From: Nocardioides speluncae | Lineage (GTDB): Bacteria > Actinomycetota > Actinomycetes > Propionibacteriales > Nocardioidaceae | Direction of reading: 5' to 3' | NCBI RefSeq assembly: GCF_003121585.1 | Contig: NZ_QEOO01000049.1 | Coordinates: 86,203 to 150,202 of the forward strand | Length of the DNA stretch: 64,000 nt | In this document: in pieces, positions 37,124 to 45,480 of the stretch | Layout: each line of letters starts with the position of its first letter | Position numbering within the stretch: position 1 is the first letter of the stretch | Program-made: the position numbers and the translations under genes | Notes under the pieces: generated by a model | Told to the model about the DNA's origin: nothing | The model's database searches: none | The model's input: the letters and a program-made list of their open reading frames with translations, nothing else

Positions 37124-37996
37124 ATGGCCGCACTGTTTGCGTTCGGTGGCCTCGGGCTGCTCATCCTGGGTCTGTACGGCTATCGGCTGATGCGCGAGCC
37201 CGGCGTCGAGACCAGCGCGTTCTCGGCGTACGTCGGTCCCGAGGACAAGCCGCAGCGGACCTCGCTGGTCGGCAAGTTCCTCAACTTCATGGACCGCGCC
37301 ATCGGCGGCCGGGTGCTCGGCCAGATGTCGACCGAGAGCCGCCGCAAGGTGCGCGCCGCGATCGCGCGTGCCGGGTCGCCGGACGGCTTCACCGTCGAGA
37401 CGCTGATCCAGCGGCAGGCCACCTGGGCCGCGCTGGGCGTGATCCTCGGCGCGGCGCTGGTCTACCGCGGCTACCCGTTCGGTCTCGCGATGCCTGTGCT
37501 CGGCTGGTACTTCCCGCGGTTCGCGCTCTACACCGCCGCACAGCGCCGCTCCGCGGCCGTCGAGCGGGAGCTGCCGGACTTCCTCGACGTGCTGTCGGTG
37601 ACCATCTCGGCCGGCCTCGGCTTCCGCTCGGCGCTGCGCCGGGTCGCGACGCTGGTCGGTGGCCCGGTCAGCGAGGAGATGCTGATCGCGCTGCGTCAGA
37701 TCGACGTCGGTGCCTCGCGGCGGTCGGCGTTCGAGGAGATGCGCGAGCGCTCGAACTCGCCGTCGCTCAACAACTTCGTGACCTCGTTCCTGCAGGCCGA
37801 GGAGCTCGGTACGCCGATCACCGGCTTCCTGGAGAGCTACGCCAAGGAACTGCGGCGGACGGCGGGACAGCGAGCCCGCACCGCGGCCGCTCGCGCCAAC
37901 CCGAAGATCAGCCTGATCCTGACTCTGGTGATCATGCCGGCGCTGACGCTGTTCATGATCGGGTCGATCATCCTGATGGCGTTCCTGGGCCAGTGA
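37124..37996 (+). CDS. tadC: Tad pilus inner-membrane platform protein TadC
   Basis: 290 aa, second T2SSF-type platform protein. The N-terminal helix (FAFGGLGLLILGLYGYRLM) is followed by a pair of helices, the conserved cytoplasmic domain (ELPDFLDVLSVTISAGLGFRSALRRVATLVGGPVSEEM, then LNNFVTSFLQAEELGTPITGFL) and two C-terminal membrane helices ending MAFLGQ. The start follows GGAGGTGA from hairpin element copy 3. The histidine kinase gene begins 7 nt after the stop. Confidence 0.9.
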   Translation: MAALFAFGGLGLLILGLYGYRLMREPGVETSAFSAYVGPEDKPQRTSLVGKFLNFMDRAIGGRVLGQMSTESRRKVRAAIARAGSPDGFTVETLIQRQATWAALGVILGAALVYRGYPFGLAMPVLGWYFPRFALYTAAQRRSAAVERELPDFLDVLSVTISAGLGFRSALRRVATLVGGPVSEEMLIALRQIDVGASRRSAFEEMRERSNSPSLNNFVTSFLQAEELGTPITGFLESYAKELRRTAGQRARTAAARANPKISLILTLVIMPALTLFMIGSIILMAFLGQ

Positions 37997-38003
37997 TGAT
38001 CAG

Positions 38004-39227
38004 ATGGCCGTCCTGCAGATCGCCTCGCCCGCCGCGGAGTTCGAGCGCGTCCAGTCGCTGACCCGGATCGCGAAGATCCTGCTCGACATCCGGATCGTCT
38101 CCTGCCTGCTGGTGGCCGGCTGGCTGCTGACGGTTCCCGGGATGATGGGGATGGTCGTTGTGCTGGCGATCGCGAGCGCCTGGCTGCTGCTCGTGCTGCT
38201 GCGCTGGGAGACGGTCGGACTGGCGCTCTGCACGCACCCGCTGCTGCTCTGCTTCGATGCGCTGGGCTGCCTGTTCGCCCTCGGCGCGACCGAGCCGGTC
38301 AGCCCGATGCTGCTGCTGCTCGGCTCGGGCGCGGTGCTCACCGGGCTCTGCCTGGACCGCCGCGGAGCGCTGTTCTTCACGCCGGTGCTGGTCGGTGGCT
38401 GGTGGCTGGTGCTGTCGCTGCAGGTCCCCGAGCACCTCAACCCGGGCGACCCGTTCGTCTCCCTGGTGCTGGTGCCGGTGCTGCTCGTCGGCGGTCTCTT
38501 CCTCGGCGCGGGTATCCGCGAGGTGGTGCTCCGCGCGGCCGACGTCGAGCGCGAACGGCGCAAGCAGACCCGGCTCGCAGGCGTCGCTGAGGAGCGGGCC
38601 CGGCTGGCCCGGGAGATGCACGACTCGCTGGTGAAGACCCTGCACGGCGTCGCGATCCTCGCGGACACGCTGCCGGCCTGGCTGGACCGCAACCCGGCCA
38701 AGGCCAAGGAGCAGGCGCGCACCATCTCCGACCTGATCGCCGGCGCGTCCACGGAGTCGCGGGCGCTGATCCTGGCGATGCGGCGTACCCACTCGACGGC
38801 GGACGTTGCCGAGCAGGTACGGGAGGCCGCGAGCCGCTGGACCCACATCACCGGCCGGGACGCCGAGGTGCACGTGCTCGGGGACCCCGAGCTGGCCACC
38901 GAGTCGGCGTACGAGCTGATCGCGATCCTCAACGAGGCACTGGAGAACGTCGACCGGCACACCCCGGCCGGGACCTCCGCCACCGTGACCCTGTCGACCA
39001 AGCACAGCTGGGTCGAGCTCGGCATCACCGACGACGGACCCGGCAGTGAGCTGGACCTGTCCGCCCCAGGCACCGTCAAGGCCGGCCACTTCGGTGTGGT
39101 CGGCATGCGGGAGCGCGCCACCCGTGCGGGTGGTCGCGTGACGTTCGACTCGGCCGTCGGCCGAGGCACCACCGTGGCTGTCCGACTCCCGGCACAGCTG
39201 CCCGAGGACGAGGAGGCGCTCTCGTGA
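38004..39227 (+). CDS. Sensor histidine kinase (NarL/DegS type)
   Basis: 407 aa. Five or six N-terminal membrane helices form the input domain, with no large extracellular sensor. The HisKA_3 dimerisation helix is RARLAREMHDSLVKTLHGVAILAD, with the phosphoaccepting His. The ATPase domain has N-box LNEALENVDRHTP, G1 DDGPGSELD and G2 HFGVVGMRERA with GRGTTV. The stop overlaps the response-regulator start by 4 bp. Lying between tadC and the pilin gene, it probably controls pilus expression. Confidence 0.92.
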   Translation: MAVLQIASPAAEFERVQSLTRIAKILLDIRIVSCLLVAGWLLTVPGMMGMVVVLAIASAWLLLVLLRWETVGLALCTHPLLLCFDALGCLFALGATEPVSPMLLLLGSGAVLTGLCLDRRGALFFTPVLVGGWWLVLSLQVPEHLNPGDPFVSLVLVPVLLVGGLFLGAGIREVVLRAADVERERRKQTRLAGVAEERARLAREMHDSLVKTLHGVAILADTLPAWLDRNPAKAKEQARTISDLIAGASTESRALILAMRRTHSTADVAEQVREAASRWTHITGRDAEVHVLGDPELATESAYELIAILNEALENVDRHTPAGTSATVTLSTKHSWVELGITDDGPGSELDLSAPGTVKAGHFGVVGMRERATRAGGRVTFDSAVGRGTTVAVRLPAQLPEDEEALS

Positions 39228-39910
39228 CCGTCCGTGTACTGATTGCCGACGACAACCCGGTCGTCCGGATCGGGCTGACCAGCCTGTTGGAGCTGGAGCC
39301 CGATATCGAGGTCAGCGGCGAGGCGAGCTCCGGTCCGGAGGCACTCGCGCTCGCCGAGGAGCACCGGCCCGACATCGTGCTGCTCGACGTCCGGATGCCC
39401 GGTGGCGGCGGCCTGGACGTGCTGCCGCGGCTCGCCGAGATCGCCCGGGTGCTGATGCTCACCTATACCGACGAGCCCGCCGTGGTCTCGCAGGCGCTGC
39501 GCGAGGGGGCCACCGGCTACCTCGTGCACGGCTCCTTCGACAGCCACGAGCTGGCGGTCGCGATCCGCGACACCGCCGCAGGCGGGGTCAGGCTGTCGCC
39601 GCCGGCCGCAGCGGTGCTGCTGCAGGGCATGCCTGCCGCGCCGGCCGCGGGTGAGGGCGCGGCAGCGGCCAACGGTGGCCCGCCGACCGGTGTCGATCCC
39701 GAGGCGGTACGCCGCTACCGGCTGTCGCGGCGGGAGCTGGAGATCGCCGAGCAGATCGTGCTCGGCCACACCAACTCCGAGATCGCCCAGCACCTGTTCA
39801 TCGAGGAGAAGACGGTCAAGAACCACATCAACCGGCTGTTCGCCAAGGTCGGCGCGACCAACCGGTCCGCCGCCGTGGCGCTGCTGCTCGGCCTGCGCGA
39901 GGACGCCTGA
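39224..39910 (+). CDS. LuxR/NarL-type response regulator
   Basis: 228 aa. The receiver domain has DDNP near the N-terminus, the phosphorylated Asp in DIVLLDVRMPGGGG, MLTYTDE and the conserved Lys position replaced by a His region (GYLVHGSF). A 25-residue Ala/Gly/Pro linker leads to a LuxR HTH (RLSRRELEIAEQIVLGHTNSEIAQHLFIEEKTVKNHINRLFAKVGATNRSAAVALLLG). The GTG start overlaps the kinase stop. Repeated TGGGCCC boxes lie just after it, upstream of the pilin gene, and are candidate sites. Confidence 0.92.
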   Translation: MTVRVLIADDNPVVRIGLTSLLELEPDIEVSGEASSGPEALALAEEHRPDIVLLDVRMPGGGGLDVLPRLAEIARVLMLTYTDEPAVVSQALREGATGYLVHGSFDSHELAVAIRDTAAGGVRLSPPAAAVLLQGMPAAPAAGEGAAAANGGPPTGVDPEAVRRYRLSRRELEIAEQIVLGHTNSEIAQHLFIEEKTVKNHINRLFAKVGATNRSAAVALLLGLREDA

Positions 39911-39953
39911 TGGGCCCGGGTTGGGCCCGCCGGATTGGGCCCCTGATTGGGTC
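39911..39953. promoter_or_regulatory. Four TGGGCCC-like boxes upstream of the Flp pilin
   Basis: TGGGCCC at 39911, 39922 and 39936, and TGGGTC at 39948, are spaced 11, 14 and 12 bp apart. They lie right after the response-regulator stop and 116 bp before the pilin ATG. Regularity near the helical repeat suggests a multi-site regulatory region; pairing of GGGCCC boxes could also form a terminator. Confidence 0.4.
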
Positions 39954-40068
39954 TTCGGACCCTCCGATGCCCGGCCGTTGTTCCGTAGCGTTCTGAGTGT
40001 CGAGAAGGACAGGGACCCGGATCGGCGACACAGACCAACAGAGCTTCCCGCTAATCAAGGAGATCGAA

Positions 40069-40290
40069 ATGACCAGCTTCTTCGCACACCTCGAGGCCAC
40101 TCTCTACGTCTACGGCCAGAGCCTCGCGGACCGTCGGGAAAAGGGCCAGGCCACCGCTGAGTACGTCGGCATCGTCGCCTTCGTCGCCCTGCTCGCCGTC
40201 CTCGTGATCGGCTTCAAGGACGAGATCAGCGAGCTCGCCCGCGGCATCCTGACCGGCGCCTTCGGCAAGATCCAGGAAGCGCTCGGCTGA
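40069..40290 (+). CDS. flp: Flp-type pilin, major pilus subunit
   Basis: 73 aa. The leader ends in KG, followed by QATAEYVGIVAFVALLAVLVIGF, the class IVb/Flp prepilin pattern (G|xxxxEY) and hydrophobic helix; a short C-terminal tail follows. The prepilin peptidase would cleave before Gln. The leader itself is long (about 30 aa) and includes YVYGQSLADRREKG. AAGGAGA precedes the ATG at 40069. No prepilin peptidase (TadV/CpaA) gene is present in the window. Confidence 0.88.
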   Translation: MTSFFAHLEATLYVYGQSLADRREKGQATAEYVGIVAFVALLAVLVIGFKDEISELARGILTGAFGKIQEALG

Positions 40291-40292
40291 GC

Positions 40293-40943
40293 ATGCGCAT
40301 TCGCAGCAGGCGGGAGGAGGGCCAGGCTTACCCGGCCCTCCTTCTGGCCGTCGTCGGTGGCTTTGCAATAGCGGTTTCATTCGTGCCCTTGCAGAACCTG
40401 CTTGACCAAACTGGACGAGCGGACACAGCCTCCGACTCGGCCGCGCTCGCCGCTGCGAAGGCGCACAAGATGAACTTCGAGCTGAAGGTCAAGGCGCTGC
40501 CGGACGGCCCGCAGAAGGTCGCGACGTTTTTTATCTATCTGACGTCGTACGACGGGCTTGCGTACGCACGGGCGAACGAGCTCGCCGGCGCGAATGGCGC
40601 CACGGCCCCTGTGGTCACCGGCGGCATGTACAACCCGGCGACCCAGCAGGTGAGGTACACCGCGATCACCAGGCAGAACGACACCGTCAAGGGCGGCGAC
40701 GCCTCGGCGAACTCCAAGAGCAGGGCGACGGCGGCAGCCGAGCTGACGGCCGGGATCTGCATGGGTGGAATTGGGGTGGAGATCCTCGGTGTCGGCTGTC
40801 GGGACGCAGCCACCTGGATCCTCGAATGCACGCCGAAGCCGGGCTACGTTCCGCCTCCCTATTGCTACGCAGGAATCGACTTCACCGCTCTTCTCGAGTG
40901 GGACATCCATCTCGTCGAGAACGACGACCCGTTCTCCAACTGA
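40293..40943 (+). CDS. TadG-like pilus-associated protein
   Basis: 216 aa. The basic leader MRIRSRREEG is followed by QAYPALLLAVVGGFAIAVSFVPLQNLLDQTGRADTASDSAALAAAK, the typical N-terminal helix of putative Flp pilus-assembly TadE/G-like proteins. A predicted extracytoplasmic domain contains several Cys (GICMGGIGVEILGVGCRD, LECTPKPGYVPPPYCYAG) that could form disulfides. The start is 2 nt after the pilin stop, so the two are co-transcribed. Confidence 0.82.
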   Translation: MRIRSRREEGQAYPALLLAVVGGFAIAVSFVPLQNLLDQTGRADTASDSAALAAAKAHKMNFELKVKALPDGPQKVATFFIYLTSYDGLAYARANELAGANGATAPVVTGGMYNPATQQVRYTAITRQNDTVKGGDASANSKSRATAAAELTAGICMGGIGVEILGVGCRDAATWILECTPKPGYVPPPYCYAGIDFTALLEWDIHLVENDDPFSN

Positions 40944-40985
40944 CACTGACTTTCCAATGACTTAGCTCTCTTGAGGAGTACGACG

Positions 40986-42323
40986 ATGCCCGGATGTAGG
41001 GGCCGGCGGCGCCGCGGCGAATCAGGCGCAACTACCGCCGAATACGTCGGCATCGTCGCTTTCGTTGCACTCCTGGCAGTCAGTGTCATCGGTTTTCTTA
41101 CGCCGGTCGGGGCACAGGCCAAGAGCATTGTCCGAACGGCGTACTGCCATATCGGCAGCACCCTTGGCGGCGCGGGCTGCGCGAATGAGGAGCTGCCCTA
41201 CTACATCCCCACCAAGTGCACGATCTCCGCCACCGGGAAGCAGTACGGCGGCAGCGTCTCCATCATCGCCACCGTCGGCGGCGACACCGGCTACACGATC
41301 TACCGGATCCGGGTGCGTCAGCCCGACGGCACCTTCAAGGACTCCTACGTCGTCAAGACGACCGGCAAGGCCACCGGCAAGTTCGAGTTCGGGCCCAAGG
41401 GGGGCGCCGAGGTCGGCACCGGCGAGGGCGGCGTGAAGGCCAAGGGCGGCGCCGTGATCGGCATCAACGGCGAGATCGAGGGCGGCCAGACGTTCACCTT
41501 CGACAACGAGCAGGAGGCCCGCGACTTCGCCTCCGAGAACGTCGACAACTTCGGCGGGCTCTTCGGCGTCGACGGCGGCCCCGAGGCGACCTCGACGTAC
41601 TACCAGGCAGGCGCCGGCGCGAGCGTCGAGGGCTCGGCCGGACCGCTCAAGGGCAACGTCGGCGGCAAGGCCGTGCTGGGCGTGGAGACCTTCAGCAACG
41701 GCAACACCAAGTTCAAGCTGGCGCTGACCGTCGAGGCCGCCGGCTCGCTCGGCATCCCGATCCCCGCGGCGATGCTCAAGGCGCAGGCCGAGGGCAAGCT
41801 GTCGGTGATGGTGCAGGCCGACGTCACCTTCGACAAGGACGGCAACCTGGTCGCCATCGGCGGCCAGATCGTCGGCAAGGCGACCGGCTCCGGCCAGGTC
41901 AACTTCGGCCCGGGCCAGGGCCAGCCGAAGAACCCGGACGGCACCACTCCGGACGCGCTCACGCTGCCTGGCCTCACCCTGCAGGGCGGCGGCGTGGCCA
42001 CCCTGGCGTTCAGCTCGCAGTTCACCGACTCCGCCCAGAACGCCGCACTGTCCGAGGGAGTGGCCGACTTCATCGGTGGCAACGGGCTGACCCCGGAGTT
42101 CCAGGACGCGATCAAGAACCAGCTGACCAACCATTCGCAGTACACCTTCACCGTGGGTACGGCGACCGAGACCCGGGAAGAGTACGGTCTCAGCGTCAAC
42201 ATCTTCGGCGCGGAGTTCGGCGCCGAGGGCCACGTGATCAACACCGACGAGAACACGACGGACGGCTGGTACTTCAACCCGACCACCGGTGAGTGGGAGG
42301 AGAACCTCGCATGCAACACCTGA
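40986..42323 (+). CDS. Large secreted protein carrying a Flp-pilin leader
   Basis: 445 aa. A basic leader (CRGRRRRGESG) is followed by ATTAEYVGIVAFVALLAVSVIGF, nearly identical to the Flp pilin helix, with the same G|AxxxEY site. The next 400 residues are unlike a pilin: Gly-rich and beta-rich, with repeated KGGA/GEGGVKAKGGA-type motifs. GAGGAG lies 7 nt before the ATG at 40986. A prepilin peptidase would probably process it, and it could be incorporated into the pilus as a tip or side adhesin. Its stop lies 13 nt inside the next gene. Confidence 0.8.
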   Translation: MPGCRGRRRRGESGATTAEYVGIVAFVALLAVSVIGFLTPVGAQAKSIVRTAYCHIGSTLGGAGCANEELPYYIPTKCTISATGKQYGGSVSIIATVGGDTGYTIYRIRVRQPDGTFKDSYVVKTTGKATGKFEFGPKGGAEVGTGEGGVKAKGGAVIGINGEIEGGQTFTFDNEQEARDFASENVDNFGGLFGVDGGPEATSTYYQAGAGASVEGSAGPLKGNVGGKAVLGVETFSNGNTKFKLALTVEAAGSLGIPIPAAMLKAQAEGKLSVMVQADVTFDKDGNLVAIGGQIVGKATGSGQVNFGPGQGQPKNPDGTTPDALTLPGLTLQGGGVATLAFSSQFTDSAQNAALSEGVADFIGGNGLTPEFQDAIKNQLTNHSQYTFTVGTATETREEYGLSVNIFGAEFGAEGHVINTDENTTDGWYFNPTTGEWEENLACNT

Positions 42324-42955
42324 CCCGACACGCGACCGGGGTACGCCGTGCGCTCGCCGCCGTCGTGGCGGTCGCCTGTCTCGCCTTCGTCACCGGCTGC
42401 GGAGAGGAAGGGGTCGAGGTGTCCGAGGAGCTGAGCTCCACCCCCGGTCAGAAGTTCAGCCTGGTCGACGAGGACGGCAAGCCGTACGTCGTCGGCCACG
42501 GCGTCGTACTCGAGGTGCCCGAGGACTGGACCGACTACGAGCCCGAGGCCGAGAGCATCGACGGCTCCACGATGGAGTGGGCCGTCGGCCAGCCGGAGGC
42601 AACCCTGCCGCTGCCCGCGGGCCTGCAGTTCTCGATGGGGGTCGCCGGCAAGGGCGGCCAGGTGGACAGCGACACCGGGCTGGCCCAGGCGGCCAAGAAG
42701 ATCGCGGAGATCTCGCCCGGCTACGAGCTGCTCGACGAGGGTGACGCCGACGTGCCCGGCGCCGACGTGGCGAAGTTCCTGCGGTTCAAGCGGGACCTCG
42801 CGTACGGCGAGACGGTGGTGCCCGTCGAGCAGGTGACGCTGATGATCCAGGTCGACGAGGAGACCTCCTCGACGATCCGCTTCATCGCGCCGGAAGGCCA
42901 GTGGGACGCACTGATGAAGAAGTCCTACGACTCGGTGAAAGTGACAGACGGATGA
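42311..42955 (+). CDS. Putative lipoprotein downstream of the pilus genes
   Basis: 214 aa. The signal peptide has a lipobox (LAFVTGC), and a predicted extracytoplasmic domain of unknown function follows (VVGHGVVLEVPEDWTDYEPEAE). The length and beta-rich pattern resemble small LpqN/PsbP-like lipoproteins, but I cannot assign a family. GGAGGAG is 8 nt upstream of the ATG at 42311, which overlaps the preceding gene by 13 bp. The stop overlaps the next start as ATGA. Confidence 0.8.
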   Translation: MQHLTRHATGVRRALAAVVAVACLAFVTGCGEEGVEVSEELSSTPGQKFSLVDEDGKPYVVGHGVVLEVPEDWTDYEPEAESIDGSTMEWAVGQPEATLPLPAGLQFSMGVAGKGGQVDSDTGLAQAAKKIAEISPGYELLDEGDADVPGADVAKFLRFKRDLAYGETVVPVEQVTLMIQVDEETSSTIRFIAPEGQWDALMKKSYDSVKVTDG

Positions 42956-43437
42956 TGACCCGGCCGGTCGCGGTCACTCGGGCCCTGATCGTGACACTGG
43001 TGTCGGCGGTTGTCGGCGCCATCTTGGTGATGGCTGTCTTCTCGTTCGGCGACATCGAGCCGACCATCCGCGACCTCGGCGACAACGAGTCCCGGGTGAA
43101 CATCGTCTGGTGGGGCCTGACCGCGGCCGCCGGCTGCGTCGCGACCCTGCTCGGCGTGATCTCCGGCGGGATGGCGCTGACCTCGAGCGGCCTCGACGTG
43201 CCGTGGCGGGCGGTGCTGCTGATGGGTGTCATCGTCGGCGGCATCGGTGCGGCGGTCGCCGGCGCGGTGCTGGTGTCCGGGCTGCTGCCCCAGCACACCG
43301 CCGTACCCATGCTGGTTGGGCTGCTCATCGGCGTCACCGGAGGTGCGGCGTACGTTCTCCAGCGGGGGGTTCCGGACCGCGACCTATCGTGGTACGTCGA
43401 GGAGCAGCGGCAAAGTAAAGCGTGGGGTAGCAGATGA
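42952..43437 (+). CDS. Small membrane protein with four helices
   Basis: 161 aa with four hydrophobic segments. The N-terminus is VTRALIVTLVSAVVGAILVMAVFSF; a charged C-terminal tail follows (SWYVEEQRQSKAWGSR). It is co-translated with the lipoprotein through a 4-bp overlap and may anchor or assist it. No family is recognised. Confidence 0.75.
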   Translation: MMTRPVAVTRALIVTLVSAVVGAILVMAVFSFGDIEPTIRDLGDNESRVNIVWWGLTAAAGCVATLLGVISGGMALTSSGLDVPWRAVLLMGVIVGGIGAAVAGAVLVSGLLPQHTAVPMLVGLLIGVTGGAAYVLQRGVPDRDLSWYVEEQRQSKAWGSR

Positions 43438-43457
43438 GTAGCCCCCTTGCGGCTGGG

Positions 43458-43463
43458 TAACCT
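43458..43463 (+). promoter_or_regulatory. -10 box of a leaderless promoter for the second VWA gene
   Basis: TAACCT followed by 7 nt and the GTG at 43471; supports that GTG as the start. Confidence 0.45.
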
Positions 43464-43470
43464 ACCGAGG

Positions 43471-44925
43471 GTGACCCGAATCTCTGGCTGGGGAGGCCAA
43501 AGGCGTGTCTCTCGGAAGCCCATACTCGTTGCCCTTCTCGTCGGCGCCGCTGCGTCGTTGGTCGCGCTTGCCTTGCCCACCACGCTCGCGCCCTCCGCGA
43601 GCGGGTTGAGAGCCCCGATCCGGGTCGAGGTCGTCCTCGACGTCTCCGGCTCGATGGCCGAGGACGGCGGCAATGGCAAGAACCGGCTCGAGGGAGCCAA
43701 GAGCGCGCTGTCCGAGCTCGCCTACTCGCTGCCCGCCAGCACCGAGATGGGGCTCCGGGTCTACGGCTCGGAGCAGGAGTCCTCGTGCACCGACACCAAG
43801 ACGCTGGTCCCGATCTCGCCGCTGCGGCCGGAGAAGATCGTGCAGGCCGCGAGGCCGCTCCAGCCCAAGGGCGATACCCCGATCGCCTACTCGCTGACCA
43901 AGGCGGCCGGTGACTTCATTGCCGGCGGTACGGCGCGCGACGTGATCGTGCTGATCAGCGACGGCGAGGACAACTGCAGCACCCCGGACAACCCGCCCTG
44001 CAAGGTCGTCAAGGCCCTGAAGAGGAAGGGCCTTGAGGTCCGGATCGAGACCGTCGGGGTCGGGCTCGGCGGCAACGACGCCGCCCGCAACGAGCTGCGC
44101 TGCATCTCTGCCGCGACCGGCGGCGACTACTACGACGCCCAGGACTCCGACGCGCTCAGCGCCGCGCTGAAGCGGATCAGCCAGCACTCACTGGGCAACC
44201 TGACGCCGGGCAAGCAGATCGAGGGCGGGATCGAGCAGTCGCAGGCCAAGCTGATCAAGCCCGGCGACTACCGGATCAAGCTGAAGCCGGGCCAGATCAA
44301 GTGGTTCTCGTTCGACGCCGCCGACGGCGACCAGCCACGCGTGCTGGCGACCGTCCAGGGCGCGAAGCGGGTCGTGGTGCCGATGGAGTCGCGCAACTGC
44401 GCTTCCTGGCGGGTCGAGCTGCGGAACTCGGCGGGGGAGGGCTCGGAGTACTCGCCGTACGGCAACTCCGCGGTGTTCGACGGCCGCGGCTTCGGCTCCA
44501 CCGGTGCGTCCTCCACGCACCTGCTCGAGACCCAGTCGACCGGCATCGACTATCCCGGCCGCTGGACGATCCAGATCTCGCTCGGCCGGGACCTGGAGGA
44601 GCAGCCGTTGGACTGCGCCGAGCACCTGCCGTTCCAGGCGTTCGACGCTCGCTTCTCGCTCGCTCTCGAGGACGAGGTGCTGGCCGAGGAGCCGACCCTG
44701 ACGCCGACCCCGACCCCGACTCCGACGCCTACTCCCACCCCGACGCTGGTCCCCACGCCGGAGCCCAGCGGCCCGGCTGCCTCTGACAAGTACAACAACC
44801 CGGTCCACCCGGACTCGGGTGGCGGCTCGGGGACGACGGTGTTCGCGGTGATGTTCGCAGTGGCCGTCGGCGGCCTGGGCTACATGCTCTACCGACTCAG
44901 ACTGAAGCGTCGTCGCGGCTGGTGA
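43471..44925 (+). CDS. Secreted or surface VWA-domain protein with C-terminal membrane anchor (second)
   Basis: 484 aa from GTG 43471; a TTG at 43447 is an alternative. An N-terminal hydrophobic signal (ILVALLVGAAASLVALAL) precedes a VWA domain with MIDAS residues in VEVVLDVSGSMAEDGG and VIVLISDGEDNC. Conserved Cys follow (DNCSTPDNPPCK). After a beta-rich domain come a Thr-Pro repeat linker (about 44700-44760), one membrane helix and the basic stop RLRLKRRRGW. It shares architecture with 21554-23476. Its 3' end overlaps the convergent DUF192 gene by 29 bp. Confidence 0.87.
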   Translation: MTRISGWGGQRRVSRKPILVALLVGAAASLVALALPTTLAPSASGLRAPIRVEVVLDVSGSMAEDGGNGKNRLEGAKSALSELAYSLPASTEMGLRVYGSEQESSCTDTKTLVPISPLRPEKIVQAARPLQPKGDTPIAYSLTKAAGDFIAGGTARDVIVLISDGEDNCSTPDNPPCKVVKALKRKGLEVRIETVGVGLGGNDAARNELRCISAATGGDYYDAQDSDALSAALKRISQHSLGNLTPGKQIEGGIEQSQAKLIKPGDYRIKLKPGQIKWFSFDAADGDQPRVLATVQGAKRVVVPMESRNCASWRVELRNSAGEGSEYSPYGNSAVFDGRGFGSTGASSTHLLETQSTGIDYPGRWTIQISLGRDLEEQPLDCAEHLPFQAFDARFSLALEDEVLAEEPTLTPTPTPTPTPTPTPTLVPTPEPSGPAASDKYNNPVHPDSGGGSGTTVFAVMFAVAVGGLGYMLYRLRLKRRRGW

Positions 44926-45244
44926 ACTCCACCCGGCTGCCGACCTTCAGGCCCCAGGTCTCGAAGGCGCCGGCCTCGGCCTCGATCACGCCGCGGGTCC
45001 GCCACGACCAGCGGCCGAGCTTGCCGGGCGGCATGGTGACGACATGGGTGACGGTGCCGTTGCGGTCCACGTGCGCGACGTCGATGGCGAACTGCATCCG
45101 GTATGTGTGCACCTGCTTGGCGGGCGCGAGCCAGAGCGCCCCTTCGAGGCCGGTCCGGCCGAGCAGCCCTTTGCTCCGGGTCCTCGCGGTCACGGCCATC
45201 TCCACCGGTACGACACTGCGGTCGTCAATGTTGAGCTCGTGCAT
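44897..45244 (-). CDS. DUF192 family protein
   Basis: 115 aa. The typical DUF192 pattern is visible: VEMAVTARTRSKGLLGRTGLEGALWLAPAKQVHTYRMQFAIDVAHVDRNGTV, then MPPGKLGRW and AFETWGLKVGSRVEF. The family is small, beta-rich and of unknown function. GGGAG lies 9 nt before the ATG at 45244. It lies antisense to, and overlaps the end of, the VWA gene. It may have a role tied to the Tad locus or to the VWA module, but nothing in the sequence shows this. Confidence 0.85.
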   Translation of the reverse strand: MHELNIDDRSVVPVEMAVTARTRSKGLLGRTGLEGALWLAPAKQVHTYRMQFAIDVAHVDRNGTVTHVVTMPPGKLGRWSWRTRGVIEAEAGAFETWGLKVGSRVEFTSRDDASV

Positions 45245-45358
45245 GCTGGTTCTCCCTGATTCCCAGGCGCGGTCGCGCCCGCACCTCCTACCCCTAGAGA
45301 CGTCCCGGTAACCGTCCCTAACGCACTCAAGCCGGACAACTGCGAGACTTTGCTTTGC

Positions 45359-45396
45359 GGCAATTGGCAAGGCAAAACTGTCCAAGGCAAGTTGCC
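45359..45396. promoter_or_regulatory. Cluster of GGCAA/TTGCC boxes upstream of the second HTH gene
   Basis: GGCAA at 45359, 45366, 45371 and 45386, and TTGCC at 45392, lie within 38 bp between the divergent DUF192 and HTH genes. Such clustering is striking in an AT-richer patch and could be a multi-site operator. Confidence 0.4.
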
Positions 45397-45480
45397 CTTC
45401 GCTCGACGCCTCGACATGATCGACCGCGTGAACATCTTGGGCGTGACCTCGGGCACGGCGTGCACGGACGCGGTTACACA

